34,922 nt of DNA from Sphingobacteriaceae bacterium (GTDB lineage Bacteria > Bacteroidota > Bacteroidia > Sphingobacteriales > Sphingobacteriaceae): NCBI GenBank assembly GCA_019752795.1, contig JAIELS010000109.1:1-34922 (forward strand). The letters are read 5' to 3'. Below the pieces are notes generated by a model. The model made no database searches and was not told where the DNA came from. It worked only from the letters and a program-made list of their open reading frames with translations. Below, one piece after another: positions 25,214 to 34,208 of this stretch. The position numbers and the translations under genes were made by a program. The first letter of the stretch is position 1. Every line of letters begins with the position of its first letter.

Positions 25214-25239
25214 TTTCTGCCTTTCTGCCAACGTGTCAG
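25214..25239 (+). promoter_or_regulatory. Tandem TTTCTGCC and imperfect dyad upstream of dnaK
   Basis: TTTCTGCC occurs twice in tandem (25214-25221 and 25222-25229). The second copy opens an imperfect dyad, CTGCCA-ACG-TGTCAG (25225-25239). A third copy is at 25287-25294. This looks like a regulator site for dnaK. The CIRCE element used by HrcA is not present. Confidence 0.4.
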
Positions 25240-25290
25240 CCATTATTAAGCTTAATCGTTACATTTTAACAGTCTTTTAAGTGTTATTTC

Positions 25291-25319
25291 TGCCAAAACT
25301 CAATTGGCACATTGCTTGT
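25291..25319 (+). promoter_or_regulatory. Dyad and sigma-54-like site upstream of dnaK
   Basis: TGCCAA (25291-25296) and TTGGCA (25304-25309) form a perfect 6-bp dyad with a 7-nt spacer. Overlapping it, TGGCAC (25305-25310), 5 nt, then TTGT (25316-25319) matches the -24/-12 pattern TGGCAC-N5-TTGC at nine of ten positions. A start near 25330 would leave a leader of about 37 nt. No good TAnnTTTG box was found in this spacer. Confidence 0.4.
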
Positions 25320-25366
25320 TAATGAGCTAGTATACATTAAAAATTTAAAAAGAAATACAAAATAAA

Positions 25367-27268
25367 ATGGGAAAAATAATTGGTATAGACTTAGGAACAA
25401 CAAACTCTTGCGTTTCTGTAATGGAAGGTAACGAACCTGTAGTTATAGCCAACAGTGAGGGTAAACGTACAACGCCATCTATTGTTGCTTTTGCAGAAAA
25501 CGGCGAGCGTAAAGTGGGTGAACCTGCTAAACGTCAGGCGATAACGAACCCTACAAAAACAATTTATTCTATTAAGCGCTTTATGGGTAACAGCTTTGCT
25601 GAGGTTGCCAAAGAAATTGGTAGAGTACCTTATAAAGTAGTTAAGGGAGATAACAATACGCCACGTGTAGAAATAGACGATCGTAAATATACTCCACAAG
25701 AAATTTCGGCTATCATTTTACAAAAAATGAAAAAAACGGCTGAAGATTTCTTAGGTCATGAAGTAACGGAAGCAGTTATTACTGTTCCTGCATACTTTAA
25801 CGATGCACAACGTCAAGCGACGAAAGAAGCTGGGGAGATTGCTGGTTTAACTGTAAAACGTATCATTAACGAACCAACTGCAGCAGCTTTAGCTTATGGT
25901 TTAGATAAAGCACACAAAGACATGAAAATTGTTGTTTTTGATTGTGGTGGTGGTACACATGATGTTTCGGTTTTAGAATTAGGTGATGGCGTTTTCGAAG
26001 TAAAATCTACTGATGGTGATACACACTTAGGTGGTGATGATTTTGACCACGTAATTATCGATTGGTTAGCTCAAGAATTCAAGACTGAAAATGGAATGGA
26101 TTTAGCTCAAGATCCAATGGCTTTACAACGTTTAAAAGAAGCCGCTGAAAAAGCTAAAATTGAGTTGTCTAGTACAACTTCTACAGAAATTAACTTGCCA
26201 TATATTACTGCTGATGCAAGCGGACCAAAACACTTAGTTAGAACTTTAAGCCGTGCTAAATTTGAGCAATTAGCTGGAGATTTAATTAAACGTACGATTG
26301 ACCCTTGTAAATCTGCTTTGAAAAATGCTGGTTTAAAAGTTGGTGATATCGACGAAATTATCTTAGTAGGTGGTTCAACTCGTATTCCTGCAATTCAGGA
26401 TGCTGTTAAAGCTTTCTTTGGTAAAGAACCAAGTAAAGGTGTAAACCCTGATGAGGTTGTTGCAATTGGTGCTGCTATTCAAGGTGGTGTTTTAACTGGT
26501 GAGGTTAAAGATGTATTGTTATTAGATGTTACTCCACTTTCTTTAGGTATTGAAACTATGGGTGGTGTAATGACGAAATTAATTGAAGCAAATACAACTA
26601 TCCCTTCTAAAAAAGCAGAAACTTTCTCTACAGCAGCTGATAATCAGCCTTCGGTAGAAATCCATATTTTACAAGGCGAGCGTCCTATGGCTGCTCAAAA
26701 CCGTACAATTGGTCGTTTCATTTTAGATGGAATTCCACCAGCGCCACGCGGTGTGCCACAAGTAGAAGTTGCTTTTGATATTGATGCAAACGGTATTTTA
26801 CACGTAAGCGCTAAAGATAAAGCTACTGGTAAAGAGCAAAAAATTCGTATTGAAGCTTCATCTGGTTTAACAGAAGAAGAAATTAAGAGAATGAAAGAAG
26901 AAGCGGAAGCTAATGCTGATTCTGATGCTAAACAAAAAGAAGAAGCAGATAAAATTAACGGTGCTGATGCTTTAATTTTCTCTACTGAGAAACAATTGAA
27001 AGAGTTTGGTGATAAATTATCTGATGATAAAAAAGCGCCAATAGAAGCTGGTTTAGAGAAATTAAAAGCAGCTCATTTGTCTCGTAACTTTGCAGATATT
27101 GATGCAGCTCAAGAAGAATTGCAAAATGCTTGGAACGTTGCTTCAGAAGAAATGTACAAAGCTGGTGAGCAAGCTCAAGGTGATGCTCCACAAGCAGATG
27201 CACAACAAGGTGGCGATACAGTTACTGATGTTGAATTTGAAGAAGTAAAAGACGAAGAGAAAAAGTAG
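25367..27268 (+). CDS. dnaK: Molecular chaperone DnaK (Hsp70)
   Basis: DnaK is the main Hsp70 chaperone, an ATPase that cycles with DnaJ and GrpE. The 633-residue protein has all signatures: [17 protein letters not shown] at the start, [19 protein letters not shown] (phosphate-binding region, with Cys and His where E. coli has Leu and Phe) and [30 protein letters not shown] lies at the start of the substrate domain. The acidic, Gln/Ala-rich C-terminus ends [12 protein letters not shown]. No grpE or dnaJ lies beside it. Upstream dyads suggest stress control; a bidirectional terminator follows. Confidence 0.98.
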   Translation: MGKIIGIDLGTTNSCVSVMEGNEPVVIANSEGKRTTPSIVAFAENGERKVGEPAKRQAITNPTKTIYSIKRFMGNSFAEVAKEIGRVPYKVVKGDNNTPRVEIDDRKYTPQEISAIILQKMKKTAEDFLGHEVTEAVITVPAYFNDAQRQATKEAGEIAGLTVKRIINEPTAAALAYGLDKAHKDMKIVVFDCGGGTHDVSVLELGDGVFEVKSTDGDTHLGGDDFDHVIIDWLAQEFKTENGMDLAQDPMALQRLKEAAEKAKIELSSTTSTEINLPYITADASGPKHLVRTLSRAKFEQLAGDLIKRTIDPCKSALKNAGLKVGDIDEIILVGGSTRIPAIQDAVKAFFGKEPSKGVNPDEVVAIGAAIQGGVLTGEVKDVLLLDVTPLSLGIETMGGVMTKLIEANTTIPSKKAETFSTAADNQPSVEIHILQGERPMAAQNRTIGRFILDGIPPAPRGVPQVEVAFDIDANGILHVSAKDKATGKEQKIRIEASSGLTEEEIKRMKEEAEANADSDAKQKEEADKINGADALIFSTEKQLKEFGDKLSDDKKAPIEAGLEKLKAAHLSRNFADIDAAQEELQNAWNVASEEMYKAGEQAQGDAPQADAQQGGDTVTDVEFEEVKDEEKK

Positions 27269-27308
27269 TCAGAAAGTCTAGAGACTAAAAGTCCGAAGAT
27301 TATAGATA

Positions 27309-27344
27309 AAAAGCGTTGCTGATTAATTTCAGTAACGCTTTTTT
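27309..27344 (+). terminator. Bidirectional terminator after dnaK
   Basis: AAAAGCGTTGCTGA (27309-27322) pairs with TCAGTAACGCTTTT (27329-27342) with one wobble, followed by T residues. The A-run on the left lets it also stop the convergent minus-strand kinase gene, which ends at 27361. Confidence 0.9.
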
Positions 27345-27360
27345 AGTTTAAGAAAGATTA

Positions 27361-28431
27361 CTACAAACATTCTTCGATAATATCTTGTAAAATCTTTTCA
27401 TTTTCGAAAAGTTCGTTTAATAATTTAAATTGATTTTTCGCCCGGTCTAAATTTTGTTCTGGATAGGCAATTGGATAATAAACATTCCCGTTAAGATAAT
27501 CGGTTAAAAATCTTAAAGCTTGCATGTAAATAATATATTTTCCAGAGAATAAAATTAATTCTTTTTCAGTATCGGTTAATATGCTAGCCATTTCAGAAAG
27601 ATAACCTTTTATGGTAGCTTCAAAATACTCTAAACGAATATTAATCTTATTTAAATCAGTTTCATTTTCAGAGAAAGCACAAAGGTAAGTTCGCATCATA
27701 TCGCCTAAATCTGATATGAATTTACCTGGCATTAAAGTATCCAAATCGATTACACAAACGCCATCAAAATTAACTGTATTTAAAAGTACATTACTAATTT
27801 TGGTGTCATGGTGCATTACCCTGTTCGGGAAACTCTTGCTGTGTTCAAAAGACTTGTAGTAATCAACAATATAATGGTGATGTAATGCGGTTTCTATTTG
27901 CTGTTTTGCATCAGCCTTAAGGTGTTTATCAGCTTTGCTTAATGCAAAAGTAAACTGCTCATATCGCCATGCTAAATCATGAAAGCCAGGAATTGTGGGT
28001 TTTAAAAGAGAAGTATCAAACTTGTTTAGTAACTTGCTTAGTTTACCAAATTGTTTAGCGGCTTCATATGCCTGCTTTGGGTTGCTTAATGTATCATATG
28101 CTGTTGTATCGTCTACAAAGGGTAGTAGACGCCAATAATCATCTTCAAAATGAAACATTAATTTGCCGGTTAATGTGCTAATTGGTGTTGGGAAAAGATA
28201 ATTAGGGTGATGTATTTTTAAATAATCAGCAACAGCTTTGACATTGTTTGCAATTGCATGTGGATCTTTAAAAACGGAAGTATTGATCTGTTGTAGAACA
28301 AATTTTTTATGATGCTGGGTAGATAGCAAATAGGTTCGGTTGATATGCCCCGAACCTATTTGTTGTAATTTTACGGTTTTTAGCGTAAATCCGTAGGCTA
28401 ATAATATTTCTTCATTGATGTTTAGTTCCAT
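27361..28431 (-). CDS. NahK-like N-acetylhexosamine kinase (APH-fold phosphotransferase)
   Basis: The 356-residue protein has the aminoglycoside-phosphotransferase kinase fold. IGSGHINRTYLL forms the nucleotide loop region (about residues 25-36), MHHDTKISNVLLN is the catalytic loop (Asp209, Asn214), and IDLDTLMPGKFISDLGD provides the metal-binding Asp residues (229, 231). FVLQQINTSVF, the IDLDTLMPG block and LRFLTDYLNGNVYY match my memory of bifidobacterial N-acetylhexosamine 1-kinase better than that of antibiotic kinases. It overlaps the sugar nucleotidyltransferase gene by 10 nt. Together they would turn a HexNAc sugar into a nucleotide sugar. Exact specificity is not proven. Confidence 0.82.
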   Translation of the reverse strand: MELNINEEILLAYGFTLKTVKLQQIGSGHINRTYLLSTQHHKKFVLQQINTSVFKDPHAIANNVKAVADYLKIHHPNYLFPTPISTLTGKLMFHFEDDYWRLLPFVDDTTAYDTLSNPKQAYEAAKQFGKLSKLLNKFDTSLLKPTIPGFHDLAWRYEQFTFALSKADKHLKADAKQQIETALHHHYIVDYYKSFEHSKSFPNRVMHHDTKISNVLLNTVNFDGVCVIDLDTLMPGKFISDLGDMMRTYLCAFSENETDLNKINIRLEYFEATIKGYLSEMASILTDTEKELILFSGKYIIYMQALRFLTDYLNGNVYYPIAYPEQNLDRAKNQFKLLNELFENEKILQDIIEECL

Positions 28432-29321
28432 AGTTTTTCTGGATAAACACCATCTTTAATTAGCTGATCTATGCTAGCTTGTACAAATGGTTTATCTTCT
28501 TTATAGGTTACGCCAAACCATTGGTTTGAAGTAGGCACTACCTGAAAAGTTGCGGTATTGCTTTTAACTAAGTTTTCGCCAATTAAAGGAATAAAGAATT
28601 CTGCTTTGGGATTTTCTTTATTTGCCATTGCAAATGTTCTAAACATTTCTTCAGTGATGCTAAAAACGGCAGGAGTAAAGCCCCAAAAATTCATAGAAAC
28701 AGGTGTTTCAAATGCTAATGGATATTTTTTATCATTTTCTTCATATACAATAGCGTCATTTTCTTTATAGATTTTTGTGCGTTCTACAATTTCTTCTAAG
28801 TTTCCATTTTCATCAACTTTACAAACGCCACGAGAAACAGCCCCAAAATCTGACAATGTTTTGCCAATTTGATAACCTATAATTGCATAATTGCTATCTG
28901 TTGCTTCTTCTGTTAAAAAGTCGACCATTTTCTTAAAAGCATCGTAGCCATAAAAATCATCAGCATTAATTACACAAAAAGGTTCTTTAACTACTTTTCT
29001 TCCCGATAAGATAGCGTGTGCTGTTCCCCAAGGTTTCTCTCTATAAATTTCTTCTTGAATACCGAATTGCTTTAAATCAAAATTTTGAAAAACATAGTCA
29101 ACTTCAATTTTTCCTTTGAGTTTTGGATCAAAAATTTTTCTAAAACTTTCTGCAAATTCTTCTTTAATGATAAACACAACTTTGCCAAAGCCAGCTTTAA
29201 TTGCATCGTATATAGAGTAGTCAATGATAGTTTCGCCATTAGGTCCAAAACCATCTATTTGTTTCATGCTGCCGTAGCGGCTAGCCATACCGGCAGCCAA
29301 AATTAGTAAAGTAGGTTTCAT
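28422..29321 (-). CDS. Sugar-1-phosphate nucleotidyltransferase family protein
   Basis: These enzymes join a sugar 1-phosphate to a nucleotide. The 299-residue protein has the N-terminal signature LILAAGMASRYGSMKQ (residues 6-20) and PWGTAHAIL (97-105). The Asp motif CVINADDFYG (116-125) is the usual metal-binding site. It lacks a long C-terminal acyltransferase domain, so it is not a full GlmU. It is the upstream gene of an overlapping pair with the NahK-like kinase, and the two probably act in sequence in sugar salvage. The nucleotide and sugar cannot be fixed from sequence alone. Confidence 0.85.
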   Translation of the reverse strand: MKPTLLILAAGMASRYGSMKQIDGFGPNGETIIDYSIYDAIKAGFGKVVFIIKEEFAESFRKIFDPKLKGKIEVDYVFQNFDLKQFGIQEEIYREKPWGTAHAILSGRKVVKEPFCVINADDFYGYDAFKKMVDFLTEEATDSNYAIIGYQIGKTLSDFGAVSRGVCKVDENGNLEEIVERTKIYKENDAIVYEENDKKYPLAFETPVSMNFWGFTPAVFSITEEMFRTFAMANKENPKAEFFIPLIGENLVKSNTATFQVVPTSNQWFGVTYKEDKPFVQASIDQLIKDGVYPEKLWN

Positions 29322-29374
29322 TAAAAATATTTATTTAAATAGGGGTAATAAATGTAGAGTTTCAAATTTAAGAT

Positions 29375-30946
29375 TTAAAAACCAAAAAGACCACCACTTC
29401 TTGAACGTGGTTTTTTTCCTGTTAGCATACCAAAAATACCTCTCACAATCTCTTTGCCAATTTGTCTAGTAATAGTTGCTCCCATTACTTCTTCAACAAT
29501 ACTTTTCTCTCCAGGTTTTGGTTTGCTTTCTTGTTCAACTCTTTTTTGTTCTTCAACTGCGGCTTTCACTTCATTTTCTTCAGCCATTTTCTGATTGATT
29601 TTATCTGTTAGCATTTCAAAAGCACTAACAGGATCAATAGTTTTTTGATATTTAGTAAATAATGGACTTGATTGCATTAATTTTTCACAATCTATGTTTG
29701 CCATTGGCGCCATTATAGCTCTCGGTGGAGTAAGCATTGTTGCTGCAACTTCTGTAGGTATACCTTTTTCATTTAAAACAGTAACTAAGGCTTGCCCAGT
29801 TCCTAAAGCGGTTAACATTTTATCTATTTCATAAAAATCTGATTTTGGATAAGTGTTAACTGTTTTTTTCAACGCATCTACATCATTTGGTGTAAAAGCT
29901 CTAAGTGCATGTTGTACTCGGTTACCTAATTGTGCCAACACCGTTTCAGGGATATCCATTGGCGATTGTGTGCAAAAGAAAACGCCAATTCCCTTAGAGC
30001 GAATTAACCGAATAATGGTGTTTACTTGCTCCAAAAATGCTTTTGGAGCATCGTTAAATAGGAGATGGGCCTCATCAAAAAAGAAAACCAGTTTAGGTTT
30101 GTCTAAATCTCCAGCTTCTGGCATTGCTTGATAAATTTCTGCCAATAGGCTTAATAAAAAAGTAGAGTATAAAACTGGTTGGTTTTGTACGTCGGCGATG
30201 TTGAGTAAACTAATTACACCTTTTCCATCTACACGATTAAAAAGGTCTTCAATATCATAAGAAGTTTCACCAAACATGCCACCCAAACCTTGTTGTTCTA
30301 TTGCAACGATTTTTCTTAAAATCGTACTAGAGGTTGCTGATGAAATTGAGCCATAACTACTTTTAATTTCTGCGGCTCCGGCTCCTTCAGATAAATACCC
30401 TAATAATTTTTTTAGATCGTTTAAATCAACGATTGGCATTTTGTTATCATCAGCATATTTAAATATTACTGCTAAAACTCCTGTTTGTGTATCGTTTAAT
30501 TCTAAAATTTTAGCCAGTAAAACTGGACCGAATTCGGTAACTGTAGCACGCATTTGTGCACCAGTTTTGCCGCTTAAAGAGTAAAGTTCTACGGGAAAAC
30601 CACTTGGTGTAAAAGGTTTATTTAATTGTTTAGCTCTATCTTCGATTTTCGGATTTGTACTTCCAGCTTGGTTTAAACCAGATAAATCGCCTTTAACATC
30701 AAGCATAAAAACTGGTACGCCAGCATCAGAAAGTTGCTCTGCTAACAATTGTAAAGTTCTAGTTTTACCTGTCCCGGTAGCACCAGCAATTAAACCGTGG
30801 CGGTTCATCATTCTTAATGGTAAGTTTACTTCCGCTTCTGCTAAAACCTCGCCGTCTAAAATACCAGCTCCTAAATATATAGATGCTCCCGTTGGGGCAT
30901 AAGATGCTTTAATCTTTTCTGTAAATAAAGTCTTTTTATCACTCAT
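29375..30946 (-). CDS. HerA-like / DUF853 family ATPase
   Basis: The 523-residue protein is a P-loop ATPase of the HerA/FtsK-related superfamily (DUF853, YjgR-like). Walker A GATGTGKT is at residues 55-62 and Walker B is KLVFFFDEAHLLF. CTQSPMDIPETVLAQLGNRVQHALRAFT looks like the sensor and arginine-finger region. A Glu/Lys-rich stretch near residues 455-480 precedes a Gly/Arg/Ser C-terminus. The role is unclear: HerA proteins are DNA translocases, but this subfamily is poorly studied. No NurA nuclease gene is beside it, so a classical HerA-NurA pair is not supported. Confidence 0.88.
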   Translation of the reverse strand: MSDKKTLFTEKIKASYAPTGASIYLGAGILDGEVLAEAEVNLPLRMMNRHGLIAGATGTGKTRTLQLLAEQLSDAGVPVFMLDVKGDLSGLNQAGSTNPKIEDRAKQLNKPFTPSGFPVELYSLSGKTGAQMRATVTEFGPVLLAKILELNDTQTGVLAVIFKYADDNKMPIVDLNDLKKLLGYLSEGAGAAEIKSSYGSISSATSSTILRKIVAIEQQGLGGMFGETSYDIEDLFNRVDGKGVISLLNIADVQNQPVLYSTFLLSLLAEIYQAMPEAGDLDKPKLVFFFDEAHLLFNDAPKAFLEQVNTIIRLIRSKGIGVFFCTQSPMDIPETVLAQLGNRVQHALRAFTPNDVDALKKTVNTYPKSDFYEIDKMLTALGTGQALVTVLNEKGIPTEVAATMLTPPRAIMAPMANIDCEKLMQSSPLFTKYQKTIDPVSAFEMLTDKINQKMAEENEVKAAVEEQKRVEQESKPKPGEKSIVEEVMGATITRQIGKEIVRGIFGMLTGKKPRSRSGGLFGF

Positions 30947-31005
30947 GGTTGATGATGTTTTTCGATTGTAAATTAAGAAAGATTTATGGGAAATAAAATA
31001 GAAGA

Positions 31006-31632
31006 TTAAGCCTTATTCAACCTTCTTTGAAACTCATCTACAAATAAACTAACATGATAACCATCCATTAAAGCATGATTAACATGGATAGAGATTGGCA
31101 TAGATTTTTTACCATTTTCATCTGTCATTTTACCAAAAGAAAATTTTGGGCAACTATCTTTAAAAGAAAAACTACGGGCATGAGAAAGAGACGTGAATTT
31201 TAAAAATGGCATAGCCGATATATGAATTACATTGGCTCCATTTCCCGATAAATTTAATCCGATTGAATTTTTTACTTCTTCAATTTCCTTTTTTGCTGCG
31301 GTTTGAAATTCAATAAAATCTTGAAAGTAATCTATATAAGAAAAACCAAAAGTATTATCTGGTCGATTGATAACAGCAGAAGCATTTACTTGGTCATAAA
31401 CATAGATTTGATTATCTTCTATTCTAAACCTAAAGTTTTCGATGGTATTTGCCGCAGCTAATGATTGGTGTAAGTAATAAAGGAAAAAACCTTTGCCCTC
31501 CTTTTTGCATTTATGATAAGCTATGGAACAGTCAATATCTACCGTAACACCAAAAAAAGGTTCTTCAAAGCTATTAAAGAAATTAAAATGATCTTTTCTT
31601 GCCCAATTCTCTATATTAAGTAGCTTTTTCAT
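31006..31632 (-). CDS. Chloramphenicol acetyltransferase (CAT)-fold acetyltransferase
   Basis: The 208-residue protein fits type A CAT length. It starts with the typical NIENWARKDHFNFF block (substrate-side Arg). The catalytic region near the C-terminus reads HVNHALMDGYH, retaining the catalytic His (residue 186) and the Asp-Gly pair, but with Asn where active CATs have the first His of HHAxxDG. It may acetylate chloramphenicol or another acceptor; resistance should not be assumed. The start overlaps the HAD hydrolase stop (ATGA), showing translational coupling. Confidence 0.82.
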   Translation of the reverse strand: MKKLLNIENWARKDHFNFFNSFEEPFFGVTVDIDCSIAYHKCKKEGKGFFLYYLHQSLAAANTIENFRFRIEDNQIYVYDQVNASAVINRPDNTFGFSYIDYFQDFIEFQTAAKKEIEEVKNSIGLNLSGNGANVIHISAMPFLKFTSLSHARSFSFKDSCPKFSFGKMTDENGKKSMPISIHVNHALMDGYHVSLFVDEFQRRLNKA

Positions 31633-32321
31633 TTTTTAAGGAAAGTTAAAATTTCGGTAAGGTTTTCTGCCGATTTAAAATTATCATGCTCAACATTGTG
31701 TTCAACAACTTCATGAGCCCATGTGGTATGAAAAGGAACATGTATAGCATTGCCACTAATTGCCAATACTGGTAACACATCCGACTTTAAGGAGTTGCCG
31801 ATCATTAAAAAGTTTTCGGGCTTGCAGTCTAAATGCTTTAATAATTTAAGGTAATCTTTTTCGTGTTTTTCACTCATAATTTCGATATGATGAAAATAGC
31901 TTTCTAAACCCGATTTTTGCAATTTTCGTTCTTGATCTAACAAATCGCCTTTGGTAGCCACAACTAAACGATAATCACCTTTTAATGCTGCTAGAACTTC
32001 CTCAACCCCGTCTAATAATTCAATGGGTTTATTGAGCTGTTCCTTGCCAAATTCGATGGCTTTAGCAATCATTGCTAAACTTGCCGTACCTTGGGTTACG
32101 TCCAAAATAGTTTCAATCATCGATAGCATAAAACCCTTAATGCCATAACCATATAAAGGTAAATTTGCAATTTCGGTTTTAAATAAAGCATTAGCGGTAC
32201 TATGCAAAGGCAGATAATCTTCTAACAAGGCGCAAAATTTATCTTCAGCTTCGCGGAAATAGGGCTCGTTTACCCATAAAGTATCATCGGCATCAAATGC
32301 GATAACTTTAATATTAGTCAT
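31629..32321 (-). CDS. HAD family hydrolase
   Basis: The 230-residue protein is a haloacid-dehalogenase-type phosphatase. Motif I is FDADDTLW (nucleophile Asp10, acid-base Asp12). Motif II is VVATKGD, motif III includes the Lys in the SEKHEKDYLK region, and motif IV is MIGNSLKSDV. The helical insertion after motif I is the cap domain. The substrate is unknown. It is translationally coupled to the CAT-like gene downstream by a 4-nt ATGA overlap. The spacer upstream holds a partial dispersed repeat and the terminator of the M42 gene. Confidence 0.87.
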   Translation of the reverse strand: MTNIKVIAFDADDTLWVNEPYFREAEDKFCALLEDYLPLHSTANALFKTEIANLPLYGYGIKGFMLSMIETILDVTQGTASLAMIAKAIEFGKEQLNKPIELLDGVEEVLAALKGDYRLVVATKGDLLDQERKLQKSGLESYFHHIEIMSEKHEKDYLKLLKHLDCKPENFLMIGNSLKSDVLPVLAISGNAIHVPFHTTWAHEVVEHNVEHDNFKSAENLTEILTFLKK

Positions 32322-32440
32322 TTTTGGATAGTTTATTTTGTAAAAGTAGGAATTTTTAACATTAAGAAGTGAAGGTGCTTAAAGCTGTGTTGCGCTTTTG
32401 ATTTCTGGATTTAAATTGTTGTAATGGTTTCTTAAAGCTC

Positions 32441-32482
32441 TATAGGAAAGATTTCTCGTCGCTGCCCTCTGTCGAAATGACG
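32441..32482 (+). repeat. Dispersed palindromic repeat, copy B (half element)
   Basis: TATAGGA, then AGATTTCTC (32449-32457), then TCGAAATGACG ending at 32482. These words match the right half of copy A and the complement of its CGTCATTTCGA end. The left half is missing. It lies between the HAD and M42 genes. Confidence 0.6.
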
Positions 32483-32493
32483 GTTTTTGTGAA

Positions 32494-32527
32494 TAAAAAA
32501 AGGTTGAGGATTTCCCCTCAACCTTTT
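32494..32527 (-). terminator. Intrinsic terminator after the M42 peptidase gene
   Basis: AAAAGGTTGAGG and CCTCAACCTTTT (32498-32509 with 32516-32527) form a perfect 12-bp stem. The A-run at 32494-32500 reads as a T-tract on the minus strand. It lies 22 nt after the M42 stop codon. Confidence 0.88.
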
Positions 32528-32548
32528 AACTTATAATTATTCTCCTTT

Positions 32549-33661
32549 TTAAGAGAACTCTCTAAAATCTTGGTCTGCTTTTATGTTTAATAGACTTTCG
32601 TAAATTAAACTAATTACATTATCTACGTCTTCTTTGTGCACCATTTCTACAGTGGTATGCATATAGCGTAAAGGTAGCGAGATCAATGCAGAAGGAACAC
32701 CTCCGTTTGAGTACGCAAAAGCATCTGTATCTGTTCCGGTAGAACGAGATGAAGCTTGACGTTGGAATGGAATATTATTTTTCTCTGCAGTTTTAATTAA
32801 TAACTTATTCAAATTAGTTTGTACCGCTGGCGCATAAGATACTACTGGACCTTTACCACAAGATAAATCACCTTGTGTAATCTTACTAATCATTGGGGTA
32901 GTTGTATCGTGGGTTACATCAGTTACGATTGCAACATTTGGTTTAATGCGTTGTGCAATCATTTCTGCACCACGTAAACCGATTTCTTCTTGTACAGAAT
33001 TAACAATGTATAAAGCAAAAGGTAATTTCTTTTTGTTTTCCTTTAATAAACGAGCAACTTCTGCAATCATAAAACCACCTGCACGGTTATCTAAAGCTCT
33101 GCCAACATAATAGCGATCATTTAAATTCATAAATTCATCTTCATAGGTGATTACACAGCCTACATGAATTCCCATTTTTTCTACTTCTTCTTTAGTAGTT
33201 GCGCCGCAGTCTAAAAAGATGTTTTTTAAAGCTGGGGCTTCTTCTTTTTCGCCACTACGGGTGTGAATGGCTGGCCAACCGAAAACAGCCTTAACTAATC
33301 CTTTTTCTGTATGAATATTTACGCGTTTTGATGGTGCAATTTGATGATCTGAACCTCCATTGCGAATAACATAGATTAATCCATCGCTGGTAATGTAATT
33401 TACATACCATGAAATTTCATCAGCATGTGCTTCAATTACAACTTTATATTCGGCTTTTGGATTAATTACGCCAACTGCAGTACCATAATTGTCTATAAAG
33501 TGTTCGTCGATGTAAGGTTTTAAGTAATCTAACCACAATTTCTGTCCTTCCCACTCATAACCAGTAGGTGCAGGGTTGTTAATATATTTTTCGAAAAACT
33601 GTAGTGATTTTTTTGTAACTACAGGTACATGTTTCTTTTTTTCGTCGTTTTTCTTTGCCAT
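32549..33661 (-). CDS. M42 family metallopeptidase
   Basis: M42 enzymes are dimetal aminopeptidases that assemble into large tetrahedral particles. The 370-residue protein shows all ligand motifs: EAHADEISW (His79), RALDNRAGG (Asp191, bridging), SVQEEIGLRGA (Glu225 and Glu226), VTDVTHD (Asp248) and RYMHTTVEM (His335). The Lys-rich first 15 residues are not a signal peptide, so it is cytosolic. Substrate preference (glutamyl or general) cannot be read. It has its own terminator and a 132-nt upstream spacer in which no clear promoter was seen. Confidence 0.93.
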   Translation of the reverse strand: MAKKNDEKKKHVPVVTKKSLQFFEKYINNPAPTGYEWEGQKLWLDYLKPYIDEHFIDNYGTAVGVINPKAEYKVVIEAHADEISWYVNYITSDGLIYVIRNGGSDHQIAPSKRVNIHTEKGLVKAVFGWPAIHTRSGEKEEAPALKNIFLDCGATTKEEVEKMGIHVGCVITYEDEFMNLNDRYYVGRALDNRAGGFMIAEVARLLKENKKKLPFALYIVNSVQEEIGLRGAEMIAQRIKPNVAIVTDVTHDTTTPMISKITQGDLSCGKGPVVSYAPAVQTNLNKLLIKTAEKNNIPFQRQASSRSTGTDTDAFAYSNGGVPSALISLPLRYMHTTVEMVHKEDVDNVISLIYESLLNIKADQDFREFS

Positions 33662-33793
33662 AGTTTTATTTATGTATAGTGGTAAATGTACATATTAAAG
33701 CTAAATGATGAAACTTGTTTTTTGAATTTTGACAGGAAAATAATTATCTTAATGCTAACCAGATTTATAATTAAATTATCAATGTAATTAAGC

Positions 33794-34207
33794 TTATACT
33801 TCAACCTTAATTTCCATTCTGATATATGCTAATTGGTCTTGTAAATATGGTTCTCCAGTAGTTACAAAACCAATTTTTTTATAAAATTCAATAGCGCTTG
33901 TTCTGGCATTACACCATAACAATTGAATTCCTTCTTGTTTGCAAAAATCAATTACATATTGAAGTAATTGTGTGCCAAAACCCTTCCCTTGGTCACCGGG
34001 TAAAACAGCCATCTTCCTAAATTGTGCAGTTGTTCCTTTTTCGAATAAAGAAACAACTCCAGTTAGCTCGTAGTTATGATAAAGTCCAAAGTGAATACCA
34101 TCAAAGTCATTTGGCAATGCCATCTCTTTGATTTCTTTTTCAGGATACATGGCTAACTTTCTAATTCGCCAAGTTAACGCTGGGAATATTTGTTCAACTA
34201 TCGCCAT
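33794..34207 (-). CDS. GNAT family N-acetyltransferase
   Basis: The 137-residue protein is a single GNAT domain. The acetyl-CoA-binding motif A is FRKMAVLPGDQGKGFGTQLL, with the pyrophosphate loop Gln-Gly-Lys-Gly-Phe-Gly at residues 73-78. Motif B is NARTSAIEFYKKIGFVTTGEPY, including the usual Tyr near the acid-base position. The substrate is unknown. It starts 1 nt after the stop of the MFS transporter gene and is likely in one operon with it. Confidence 0.88.
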   Translation of the reverse strand: MAIVEQIFPALTWRIRKLAMYPEKEIKEMALPNDFDGIHFGLYHNYELTGVVSLFEKGTTAQFRKMAVLPGDQGKGFGTQLLQYVIDFCKQEGIQLLWCNARTSAIEFYKKIGFVTTGEPYLQDQLAYIRMEIKVEV

Positions 34208-34208
34208 T

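Noticed and set aside
24929-25366. CRISPR array or small RNA gene in the gap before dnaK
   Set aside because: No regular repeat-spacer pattern exists. The repeats present fit a dispersed palindromic element and regulator sites.
25391-25699. Minus-strand frame inside dnaK
   Set aside because: A shadow of the strongly conserved dnaK coding sequence.
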